A DNA stretch of 64,000 nt from positions 20,327 through 84,326 of the forward strand of contig URFH01000005.1 of the NCBI GenBank assembly GCA_900547155.1. The letters run 5' to 3'. Numbering within the stretch: position 1 is the stretch's first letter; each line of letters starts with the position of its first letter. Below, one piece after another: positions 1 to 7,745 of the stretch. The notes beneath the pieces were generated by a model that was given only the letters and a program-made list of their open reading frames with translations, was not told the DNA's origin and did no database searches. The position numbers were made by a program, and so were the translations under genes. The stretch is from an uncultured bacterium. GTDB taxonomy: Bacteria; Cyanobacteriota; Vampirovibrionia; Gastranaerophilales; Gastranaerophilaceae.

Positions 1-527
1 GCGCCGAGCACGGAGGGGGTGTTTTCGCAATCAATTCCGCATACAACGGCGGTTCCGCCGCCCATAAATTCAAACGAAAACGAGCCCGTGTTTTTCAAAA
101 CCCAGAATTCGGGCGCGCTGAACTTCGGGTCGTGCTTCATTAGCGCTCCGGAGCGCGTTCCGACGCGTCCGCCGATGTAGATTTTGCCGCTTGCTGCACA
201 ATGTGCGGTTGTATCGCCGCCATCGCCTTTTACGACGATTTCAGCGCCTGAATTCAGCCAACCCACGTCAGCAGGCGCAGAACCGTTTACGACGATTCGA
301 GTGTTGGGCATACCCATTGAACCAACGCGCTGTCCGGGGTTTTTTACGTTAAATTCAAGCGGCTGTCCATCGTTTGTCCACAGCGGGCCGCCGATATTGT
401 GCTGGCCGGAGCCTGTAATTTCAAATTCAGTGAAGCCCTCGTCGATTTTTTTGTAAATTATCTGTAAAAGCTCCTGTGTTGAGAGCCTTTTGTCGTTCAT
501 TAAGCTGTTTATAATAAATTTGTTCAT
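1..527 (-). CDS. Glutamate synthase GXGXG-domain chain (partial, 3' end cut by window)
   Basis: This is the third chain of a split glutamate synthase, matching the C-terminal right-handed beta-helix (GXGXG) domain of the large GltB subunit. That domain is structural and helps hold the ammonia tunnel between the glutaminase and FMN sites. About 175 residues are visible, rich in glycine turns of the type GSAPADVGW and KIYIGGRVGTRSG, which is the repeating pattern of the family. The start is an ATG with a GGAAAG ribosome site just upstream. It follows the FMN-domain gene by 14 bases on the same strand, so it is the last gene of that operon. The C-terminus lies outside the window. Related GXGXG domains also occur in formylmethanofuran dehydrogenase subunit C, but the neighbours decide for glutamate synthase. 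Confidence 0.85.
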   Translation of the reverse strand, partial: MNKFIINSLMNDKRLSTQELLQIIYKKIDEGFTEFEITGSGQHNIGGPLWTNDGQPLEFNVKNPGQRVGSMGMPNTRIVVNGSAPADVGWLNSGAEIVVKGDGGDTTAHCAASGKIYIGGRVGTRSGALMKHDPKFSAPEFWVLKNTGSFSFEFMGGGTAVVCGIDCENTPSVLG

Positions 528-541
528 ATTTCTTTCCGGTT

Positions 542-2197
542 TTAGCAGACATGCTGGATATTCAGCCTTGTAGCAACGTTTTTATCAACTGTAATCAAAG
601 CGTCAGAGCGTCCGACCGGCAAAGTGCTGTTTCCGATGGGCGCGAGGAGCTTTTTCAGTTCAGTGTTCGTTGCGAGGAAGTAGTTTACAATGTTTTCGGC
701 GACTTTATCCACATCGAGCCTGTCCATAAGGGTTTTGTTCTGGGTTGTGATTCCTACGGGGCATAATCCTGTGTTGCAGGCGTTGCATTTTCCGAAATCG
801 TTACCTACGCAGCCCGCGATTTGGAGTATCAATTTCCCTGTGAAAACGCCATTTGCGCCCAAACACATCATTTTAAACGCGTCAGCCGCAAGAGTGCCTC
901 TCATACCGAGCCCGCCGGCTGCCCAGAGCGGGATTTGCCCCTGTTTTCCCTGATGAACGGCCGCCAGATAGCAATCACGGAGCCTCGACACAATCGGATG
1001 ACCTGTGTGGTCAAGCGAAATCTCGTGTGCAGCGCCCGTTCCGCCTGCAATTCCATCAAGGAAGAATCCGCCGACAATATTGTACGGGTCGCGCAGCAAA
1101 TTGTTGTAAACGCTTACGCTCGTGGTCGATGCAGCGACTTTTATTGCAACGGGAACGCGGAATTTAAACGCCGCATTCATTGACAAAAACATCTTCTGAA
1201 CGCTTTCTTCAATTGAATAAAGCCCCTGATGATTCGGAGGCGAAAGCAGGTCGGATTTCGGCACGCCCCTGATTTCCTGAATATGACGGGCAACTTTTTT
1301 CGCAAGCAAAAGCCCGCCATCGCCCGGTTTTGCGCCCTGACCGATTTTTATGAGAATTCCCGCGGGGTCTTCTGTCATTTCGGGCATTGCGTTGATAATT
1401 CTGTTCCATCCGAAGTGCCCTGACGCAATCTGGAGAATCATGTACTTCAAATAACGCGATTTTAAAAGTTTTTGCGGCATTCCGCCCTCGCCCGAGCACA
1501 TTCTCACGGGCAAACCGACAACTTCGTTCAAATAAGCCGTAGCAATCGCAACAGCCTCCCACATCCTCGTAGAAAGCGCTCCCACGGACATATCGCCTAT
1601 AATTATCGGATAAATCCAGTTAGTAGTGGGCATTGAACGGTTCATCTTCAAATCGCCGTCCTCAACAATAAAAGGCAGTGATTCAGGAGGCATTACGCGC
1701 CCGAAAGGCGCCAGAATATCGAAAGTATGGCGCATTGCGTCCAATGACGGGTCGGTCATCTGGGAAATTCTGCCGATTTTGATTTTGTCGAGCGTTCTGC
1801 CCTCGGTGTGGAGGTTGCTTCTGCCGCCTCTTTTGGGGGATTCGGCGTTTTCGGCTCTGAACATAACATCGTAGCGGTTGTTTTCGTTGAAAACCGGTTT
1901 TATCGCCTCGTTCGGGCACACTTTTGCGCACATTCCGCAGCCCACGCAGTTTTTGTTGCAGGTTACGACCTGTTTTATGACGGGTTCTGTAACCCATTTT
2001 ACGTGCGGGTCGGGCAATGGCCCCTCTGAATAGACTTTCCGGCGCCTTTCGACATTTACTTTGATTGCGTTAAAAGTACAGGCCGCAACGCATTTTCCGC
2101 ACAGCGTGCACCTTTGCGGGTTATATTCAATCTGCCATTTTAAGTCGCCTTTGCAGATATCGTTTGTTTTTATATCACGGGTATCTATTGTTTCCAC
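542..2197 (-). CDS. Glutamate synthase FMN-binding chain with N-terminal ferredoxin domain
   Basis: Catalytic synthase chain: ammonia plus 2-oxoglutarate gives glutamate at an FMN site, with electrons from iron-sulfur clusters. The N-terminus is a 2[4Fe-4S] ferredoxin domain (Cys30/33/36/40 and Cys84/87/90/94). Then comes the TIM-barrel FMN domain, with phosphate-binding glycine stretches such as GGLGMRG. Near residue 470 a cysteine cluster (CNACNTGLCPVG) matches the 3Fe-4S motif of glutamate synthases. At 551 residues it is the length of archaeal-type stand-alone synthase domains, not the ~1500-residue bacterial GltB. It overlaps the upstream glutaminase gene by 13 bases, so the two are translationally coupled. 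The fused ferredoxin module suggests reduced ferredoxin or a separate flavoprotein as donor; no GltD-like subunit lies nearby. Confidence 0.9.
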   Translation of the reverse strand: METIDTRDIKTNDICKGDLKWQIEYNPQRCTLCGKCVAACTFNAIKVNVERRRKVYSEGPLPDPHVKWVTEPVIKQVVTCNKNCVGCGMCAKVCPNEAIKPVFNENNRYDVMFRAENAESPKRGGRSNLHTEGRTLDKIKIGRISQMTDPSLDAMRHTFDILAPFGRVMPPESLPFIVEDGDLKMNRSMPTTNWIYPIIIGDMSVGALSTRMWEAVAIATAYLNEVVGLPVRMCSGEGGMPQKLLKSRYLKYMILQIASGHFGWNRIINAMPEMTEDPAGILIKIGQGAKPGDGGLLLAKKVARHIQEIRGVPKSDLLSPPNHQGLYSIEESVQKMFLSMNAAFKFRVPVAIKVAASTTSVSVYNNLLRDPYNIVGGFFLDGIAGGTGAAHEISLDHTGHPIVSRLRDCYLAAVHQGKQGQIPLWAAGGLGMRGTLAADAFKMMCLGANGVFTGKLILQIAGCVGNDFGKCNACNTGLCPVGITTQNKTLMDRLDVDKVAENIVNYFLATNTELKKLLAPIGNSTLPVGRSDALITVDKNVATRLNIQHVC

Positions 2198-3291
2198 CTT
2201 TCAACATTCAAATCATTGCCCACAACTACCATTTCACGCTCATCGGGATAAATATCCTGTGAAATATCGCGTTCGGGCATAAGTTCGTTAATTCCCGTAA
2301 CCTCGGAGGTTATAATCACCGTATCATCGGTTTTTCCGACCACAACGGGGCGGAGTTTTTTGGAATCGCACGTTGTAAAGAGCGTTCCGTCCGGAGTTAC
2401 GGAAATTACGGCATTCGGACCGTTTATCTCGAGGTTAGCGAGCGAAGCCTTTATTCTCATCAAAATTTCACTGTTATCGCGCATTTGCATTTCTGAAAAC
2501 GGAAGCGGCGTGATAACGTGTTTGAAGTATTTTAAAGGCCATTTTAAAATTTTATTTACGTAGTGCAATGTATATAAAAAACACTGCGAATCGCTTTCAA
2601 AGCCGATATAGCCTTTGTAAAGGCTTTCTTGAAAGAGCTTATTTTTTTCATAAAAGGTATTTTCGCCGTTTACGAGCGTTGTATAACCCTGCAAAAAGAA
2701 CGGGTGAGCGGCATAGCGGACAATATCGTAATTTGTGTTCTGGCGGCATTGCGCTGTTATGATTTTTGCCGTAAAATCTTCGTTTTCGTCCCACAATCCG
2801 AAATATGTGCCGATATCTCTGGGGTCGCCGATTTCTTTCAGCGTCAAAACATCCGGCCAGAAAGAATAAACATAGCCCTCGTCCGCTTCTTCGAGCGCTT
2901 TTCTCAATTTCAGGCGCGTATCGAGCAAAAGTTCTTCTTTTTCCTCTTTTGGCGCGTATTTGTAAGAATGAGGATAGTTAAAAACTTCAAAAACGTAGTT
3001 AGGCATAGGCTTAATATTCAATCCCTCCTGCGGGTGAATATCAGGCGACCACTGCATTACACGGACAAAGCCGATAGAGTGCAAAATATCCTCGGCAATG
3101 TGCATACCATCGTTTGTGCACGCCATTGAAAGCACGGGTAAATCCTTGTAATTTTCAAACATTCCGCCCAAATCCTGCATAACAAACGCAAAGCCCGAAT
3201 TATCGTGCCCTTTTTGCTGCGAACGCATTAGCCTCAACGCGTTTGACGGATGTAAATATCTTTTTGACTTGATAGCCCCAATTCTACACAC
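2185..3291 (-). CDS. Glutamate synthase glutaminase chain (class II glutamine amidotransferase)
   Basis: Class II (Ntn) glutamine amidotransferase domain that releases ammonia from glutamine for the synthase chain encoded next. The start is a GTG preceded by AGGAAAG. Removal of the initiator Met exposes Cys2 (MCRIGA), the nucleophile expected of the family. At 368 residues it has the size of the isolated GltB N-terminal domain. Gene order glutaminase, FMN domain, GXGXG domain reproduces the domain order of fused GltB, with overlapping or near-touching ends. A nearby ATG in another frame is only a shadow. Alternative readings such as PurF or GlmS are excluded by the lack of phosphoribosyl or SIS domains and by the context. 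Confidence 0.88.
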   Translation of the reverse strand: MCRIGAIKSKRYLHPSNALRLMRSQQKGHDNSGFAFVMQDLGGMFENYKDLPVLSMACTNDGMHIAEDILHSIGFVRVMQWSPDIHPQEGLNIKPMPNYVFEVFNYPHSYKYAPKEEKEELLLDTRLKLRKALEEADEGYVYSFWPDVLTLKEIGDPRDIGTYFGLWDENEDFTAKIITAQCRQNTNYDIVRYAAHPFFLQGYTTLVNGENTFYEKNKLFQESLYKGYIGFESDSQCFLYTLHYVNKILKWPLKYFKHVITPLPFSEMQMRDNSEILMRIKASLANLEINGPNAVISVTPDGTLFTTCDSKKLRPVVVGKTDDTVIITSEVTGINELMPERDISQDIYPDEREMVVVGNDLNVERWKQ

Positions 3292-3442
3292 TTGGCTTTC
3301 CTCACTTCCTTATTCAGCATAAATTTTTTGGGTTTTGATGTCAATAAATGGCGATTAATTTTAATAAATTCTTTATAATAATGAAGATTTTGAAATACGG
3401 GCGGGATTTTTGTCAAATTTTGCGCCTCATCCGCTCAATGTT

Positions 3443-3525
3443 GTCACCCTGAACTTGATTCAGGGCCGCAAGGTTGAAGTAAAAATCCCATCACCCTTGC
3501 GATTCCGGGTCAAGCCAGGAATGAC
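3443..3525. repeat. Palindromic intergenic repeat between the glutamate synthase and mur operons
   Basis: This 350-base gap between divergent operons holds a two-armed inverted repeat. The left arm is itself a hairpin (CCCTGAA, CTTGA loop, TTCAGGG). The right arm (ATTCCGGGTCAAGCCAGGAA) is an imperfect reverse complement of the left. Sequences of this kind are known as dispersed palindromic repeats in many bacterial genomes. The rest of the gap should hold the two divergent promoters; an AT-rich stretch before murC is a candidate, but I cannot assign -35 and -10 boxes with confidence. Confidence 0.6.
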
Positions 3526-3642
3526 GGTTTCTTTTTTTTGCGGCCTTTGGCAATTTAGTTAAAACCTGTATCGCGCAATGTTTTTTTGTAATAATATTAT
3601 AAATAGATTCTCAGGACTGAGAAATAGAGGAAAAACGGAAAT

Positions 3643-5037
3643 ATGACGATTGAAAATAACAACTCCCGCAAAAAATTCCACTTCATTGCCATCGGAGGAA
3701 TAGGAATGAGCGGGCTGGCTAAATATTTGTTGGAGCTGGGCTGTGAAGTCTCAGGTTCTGACGTTCAGGCAAGCAAATACACAAAAAAACTCGAAGAAAA
3801 AGGCGCAAAAATCACCATCGGGCACAACGCTGACAACATAAAACCCGATATGACCGTGGTCGCCTCCACTGCAATCCGCGAGGACAACCCCGAAAAAGTC
3901 AGGGCAAAAGAACTCGGGCTGAAAGTCTATCACCGCTCCGATATTTTGAAAATAATTTCAGAGGGGCTCGGAAAAACCGAAAAACCGGACTTCATAGGCT
4001 TTTCAGGAACCCACGGAAAAACCACAACGAGCGGTTTGTGCGCGTATGTGCTTGAAAAAGCGGGATTTTCACCGTCATACTGCGTTGGCGGAATTATACC
4101 GGAACTTGACACGAACGCAAAAGCCGCCTGCGGCAAGCATTTTGTGGCAGAACTCGATGAATCTGACGGCACAATCGTCAAATATTCGCCCGAAATTAGC
4201 GTTATTAACAATCTTGAAATCGACCACGTGGATTTTTACAAAGACGGCTTTGAAAGCCTGTTGGAAACCTTTAAAACCCACCTTTCAAAGATGAAAAACG
4301 GCACAAAAATCATTATTAACAACGACAATGACGGCACAAAGACGCTGATGGAAAGAAATCCCGAAAAACATTACATAACTTTCGGGCTCGAAAACGCTGA
4401 TTACACGGCGAAAAACATTCTCCACAGCGGAATGAAAACGAGCTTTGATGTTTACAAAAAAGGCGCAAAAACCGGCACGCTCACGCTTTCTGTGCCCGGA
4501 AAACACAATGTTTACAACGCTCTTGCCGTTTGCGCTGCACTTTTGGAGGACGGAATCGAATTTGAGAAAATCCGCCCTCATTTTGAAACTTTCAGCGGGA
4601 TGGGGAGACGTTTTCAAACGGTTTGTGACTTTAACGGCATAAAAATCATTGACGACTACGCACATCACCCGAGCGAAATCAAAACAACGCTTGAAAGCGC
4701 CAAAAACTGCGCTCCGAAGCGCCTTGTAGCGATATTTCAGCCACACAGATATTCAAGGCTGAAAGGTTTGTGGGCAGACTTTTTAAAAGCGTTCGATTCT
4801 GTGGATAAGCTTTTTGTAGTTGATATTTACGCCGCGTCAGAAGACCCGATTGAGGGCGTTTCTTCGGAAAAATTTGCAAATGAACTCGGTGCGGTTTATG
4901 CAGGCGGCACAATGGAAGAAGCCGCAAAGAAAATCGCGCCCTGCCTTGAATCGGGCGATATGGTGATTACGCTGGGCGCGGGCGATATCACAAAAATCGG
5001 AAAGTTATTGGAAGAAAACTACAAATCGGCGGTGTAA
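3643..5037 (+). CDS. murC: UDP-N-acetylmuramate--L-alanine ligase MurC
   Basis: Cytoplasmic Mur ligase that adds L-alanine to UDP-MurNAc, the first amino acid of the peptidoglycan stem, using ATP. The N-terminal nucleotide-binding domain opens with IGGIGMSG (residues 17-24). The ATP loop GTHGKTTTSG is at 122-131, and the C-terminal domain contains DDYAHHPSEI, typical of MurC. At 464 residues it is full length. A GAGG-type ribosome site precedes the ATG. It heads a murC-murB-ddl-ftsQ cluster in which the stop of murC is followed immediately by the ATG of murB, as in many bacterial division and cell wall operons. Confidence 0.97.
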   Translation: MTIENNNSRKKFHFIAIGGIGMSGLAKYLLELGCEVSGSDVQASKYTKKLEEKGAKITIGHNADNIKPDMTVVASTAIREDNPEKVRAKELGLKVYHRSDILKIISEGLGKTEKPDFIGFSGTHGKTTTSGLCAYVLEKAGFSPSYCVGGIIPELDTNAKAACGKHFVAELDESDGTIVKYSPEISVINNLEIDHVDFYKDGFESLLETFKTHLSKMKNGTKIIINNDNDGTKTLMERNPEKHYITFGLENADYTAKNILHSGMKTSFDVYKKGAKTGTLTLSVPGKHNVYNALAVCAALLEDGIEFEKIRPHFETFSGMGRRFQTVCDFNGIKIIDDYAHHPSEIKTTLESAKNCAPKRLVAIFQPHRYSRLKGLWADFLKAFDSVDKLFVVDIYAASEDPIEGVSSEKFANELGAVYAGGTMEEAAKKIAPCLESGDMVITLGAGDITKIGKLLEENYKSAV

Positions 5038-5940
5038 ATGAAAGTTTTTGAAAACTACGAGCTCAAAAAACATACAACATTCAAAATCGGCGGAAATGCA
5101 AGAAAAGTGTGGTTTCCGGAAAGCGTTGATGAGTTTTGTGATTTGCTTAAAAACGTAAAATGCCCGATAATCCTCGGAAATTGCTCAAATGTCCTTGTTT
5201 CTTCGTCAGGAGTGGATTCTGACGTGATTATCACGACGGGGATGAAGAATTTCACGGTTGAAAAAAACATTATCACCGCAGAGTGCGGCGTTAAGGCGCC
5301 AATGTTGTCAAAAACCGCAGCTCAGGAGGGTTTGAGCGGATTTGAGTTTATGATTGGATTTCCCGGAACGGTCGGCGGAATCGTTTATATGAACGCGTCA
5401 GCCCACAACCAGTTTGTTTCCGACACATGCGTTGAGGCGGAGGTTTTTGATATTGAAACGGGAAAAATCCTTAATTTGAACAAAAAAGAGCTGAATTTTT
5501 CGTACAGGCATTCAATTTTGCAGGAAAAAAAATATATTTTGCTGCGTGCAAAATTTGAGATGAAAATTGGCGAAAAAGAGGCTGTAACCGCGCTTATGGA
5601 GCGAAATACGGCTTTCAGAAAAGATAAACAGCCCAACCTCGCCCAACCCAATGCCGGAAGTGTCTTTAAAAATCCTGAAAATGATTCTGCGGGGCGCCTT
5701 CTGGAAAAAGCGGGCGCAAAAGGGCTTGCGGAGGGCGAAGCCTGCGTCTGGCACGGCCATGCAAATTTTATCGTGAACAACGGCGGCGCTTCTTCAAGGG
5801 ATGTTTCAAATCTTATGAATAAAATGTATAATATTGTAAAAGAAAAGTATAGAATTGAATTGACGCCCGAAATCGAGTACATCGGGACGCCTGAAAAGGA
5901 TGAAAAGGTAATATGGGATACGATGTTAAAAAGAAAATAG
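5038..5940 (+). CDS. murB: UDP-N-acetylenolpyruvoylglucosamine reductase MurB
   Basis: FAD enzyme that reduces UDP-GlcNAc-enolpyruvate to UDP-MurNAc with NADPH, the step before MurC. The FAD-binding segment ILGNCSNVLVS is at 46-56 and GFPGTVGG at 107-114. The short type IIb-like C-terminal part carries GSVFKNP (207-213) with the likely catalytic Ser208, and a glutamate in TPEIEYIG near residue 280. The 300-residue length suits the shorter MurB type that lacks the extra loop of the E. coli enzyme. The gene starts directly after the murC stop and its 3' end overlaps ddl by 28 bases, so all three are probably translated from one message. Confidence 0.96.
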   Translation: MKVFENYELKKHTTFKIGGNARKVWFPESVDEFCDLLKNVKCPIILGNCSNVLVSSSGVDSDVIITTGMKNFTVEKNIITAECGVKAPMLSKTAAQEGLSGFEFMIGFPGTVGGIVYMNASAHNQFVSDTCVEAEVFDIETGKILNLNKKELNFSYRHSILQEKKYILLRAKFEMKIGEKEAVTALMERNTAFRKDKQPNLAQPNAGSVFKNPENDSAGRLLEKAGAKGLAEGEACVWHGHANFIVNNGGASSRDVSNLMNKMYNIVKEKYRIELTPEIEYIGTPEKDEKVIWDTMLKRK

Positions 5941-6863
5941 ACGAAAACGCCAGAATAGCCGTGCTTTGTGGCGGGCCGTCGAGCGAAAGAGAGGTTTCGC
6001 TGCGCTCGGGTAAAAATGTGCTTGCTGCGCTGCAAAGGCTCGGGTACAAAAACGCGGAATTGATTGATATTGATAAAAATATCGCAAAAACGCTTTCTGA
6101 AAAGAATATTGAAGTTGCGTACAACGCAATGCACGGGCGTTTTGGCGAGGATGGCTGCATTCAGGGGCTTCTGGAGGTTATGGAGCTGCCTTACACAGGC
6201 TGCGGTGTGATGTCGAGCGCACTTTGTATGAACAAAGAACACACAAAAAATATTCTCAGAAGTTCGGATATTCCGCTGATTAAATCGGTTCTTTTGAAAA
6301 AAGGCGGCGATTATGAGGCGAAAATCAGGGATTTAAAAATGCCTTTAATGCTAAAACCCGTGTCAGAGGGCTCAAGTATCGGGATGTACAAGGTGAATAA
6401 CCTTGAAGAATTCAATAAATTTATCGAAAAATCCTTTGAATACAATCAGGATGTTATGGTCGAGGAATATCTCGAGGGAAAAAGCATGACTGTAGGCGTT
6501 CTTGAGGACGGCGGGAAGATTTTTGCGACCGAGATTCTTGAATTTCGTACAAAAACCGAGTGGTACGATTTTGAGGCAAAATATACGGCTGGTATGACAG
6601 AATTCATTATTCCTGCTGAAATTTCAGCTGAAATGACTGAAAAAATCAAAGAAATTGCCGTAAAAGCGTTCAAAACCTGCGGCTGCCGCGGTGTTAGCAG
6701 GGTTGATTTTTTGCTTGCTGACGGAATTCCGTATGTTCTTGAGGTCAATACCAGCCCGGGAATGACGGATTTGAGCGATTTACCGGCTCAATCAGCGGCG
6801 ATGGGCATAAGTTATGATGAACTTGTGCAAATAATCCTCAATGGCGCAGGACTGAACAAATAG
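5913..6863 (+). CDS. ddl: D-alanine--D-alanine ligase
   Basis: ATP-grasp ligase that makes the D-Ala-D-Ala dipeptide for peptidoglycan. The N-terminal signature GGPSSEREVSLRSG is at about 20-33. The central ATP-grasp segment has VEEYLEGKSMTVGV, and the C-terminal signature EVNTSPGMTDLSDLP lies near residue 280. At 316 residues it is full length. The ATG lies inside the end of murB, preceded by AAAAGG, and I prefer it because it keeps a complete N-terminal strand before the glycine motif. Position after murC-murB matches the classical cell wall gene order. Confidence 0.95.
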   Translation: MGYDVKKKIDENARIAVLCGGPSSEREVSLRSGKNVLAALQRLGYKNAELIDIDKNIAKTLSEKNIEVAYNAMHGRFGEDGCIQGLLEVMELPYTGCGVMSSALCMNKEHTKNILRSSDIPLIKSVLLKKGGDYEAKIRDLKMPLMLKPVSEGSSIGMYKVNNLEEFNKFIEKSFEYNQDVMVEEYLEGKSMTVGVLEDGGKIFATEILEFRTKTEWYDFEAKYTAGMTEFIIPAEISAEMTEKIKEIAVKAFKTCGCRGVSRVDFLLADGIPYVLEVNTSPGMTDLSDLPAQSAAMGISYDELVQIILNGAGLNK

Positions 6864-6872
6864 AGATAAAAC

Positions 6873-7736
6873 GTGAAACCGAAAAAACCTGATTATGAGA
6901 ATAATATAAATATTGAGCGCAGGGTTAAAATAAACCAGATGCAGCGTAACGTGAGAAGAAGCCAGATGGGCTTGAGAAGATTGCGCGCGTTGCTCAGGCT
7001 TTTGATGGTGGGGCTGCTGATTTTTGCTGCGTATAAGGTTTACAAACTTCCGCAGTGGTATCTTGAAAAAAATACATTCAGTTCCGCAAACAACGGTTCT
7101 TTGATGATTCTGGGCAATAATATCACGCCAAAATACAGAATTATCTCGATTTTGCGCCAGACTCCGGTGCCTCAGCGCCCGATTTATCTTTTTGATACCT
7201 CAAAAATCGAAAAAGATATCGAAACTCTTGAACCGGTGAAGAAAGTTTATATCAGGCGTTTCTGGTTCCCTGCAAGGCTCGATATAATTGTTGAAGAACG
7301 TACGCCGCTTATCACGATTTCGCCCGCGGAAAACGTTGCACCGATTGCGTTTTTTGCCGAGGGCGGAAAACTCATCGGCCGTGAATATCTTCCTCTGGAC
7401 AAATCCTACAAAACCGTGCTAGTGCTCACTTACGGCACAAAAGGGGATGATTACAGGACGTGGGATGAAAATAAAATTAAAAAAATCCTGCTTCTGGCAA
7501 AAACGCTTGAGTATTACAGCGGCGAAGAGCTCAAATACCTGGATTTCAGAAATCCGAAAGATATTTACGCCCAGCTTCCGGACGTGAAAGTCCGCCTCGG
7601 CGAAATGAATTCGACAATCAACAACCGCGTTAAAAATATTGCCTCAATTCTGCCTCAAATCAAAACTCTCAATAAAAAAATAAAATACATTGATTTGCAG
7701 TGGGAAGAAACGCAATATATCAAGCTTGAGGAGTAA
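6873..7736 (+). CDS. ftsQ: Cell division protein FtsQ-like (POTRA domain)
   Basis: Bitopic division protein expected to link early and late divisome parts, with its bulk in the periplasm. A basic cytoplasmic tail of about 38 residues is followed by one membrane helix (about 39-57). A POTRA-like region (about 65-150) contains the PVKKVYIRRFWFPARLDIIV strand pattern usual before the FtsQ beta domain. The start is a GTG nine bases after ddl. Sequence identity in FtsQ is always low, so the call rests on architecture, the POTRA pattern and the murC-murB-ddl-ftsQ order. ftsA and ftsZ do not follow; the next gene is on the other strand. Confidence 0.85.
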   Translation: MKPKKPDYENNINIERRVKINQMQRNVRRSQMGLRRLRALLRLLMVGLLIFAAYKVYKLPQWYLEKNTFSSANNGSLMILGNNITPKYRIISILRQTPVPQRPIYLFDTSKIEKDIETLEPVKKVYIRRFWFPARLDIIVEERTPLITISPAENVAPIAFFAEGGKLIGREYLPLDKSYKTVLVLTYGTKGDDYRTWDENKIKKILLLAKTLEYYSGEELKYLDFRNPKDIYAQLPDVKVRLGEMNSTINNRVKNIASILPQIKTLNKKIKYIDLQWEETQYIKLEE

Positions 7737-7745
7737 TTCGGGGCT

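Noticed and set aside
5385..6242. 285-residue minus-strand frame across murB/ddl
   Set aside because: It is antisense to two certain genes and has no recognisable domain.
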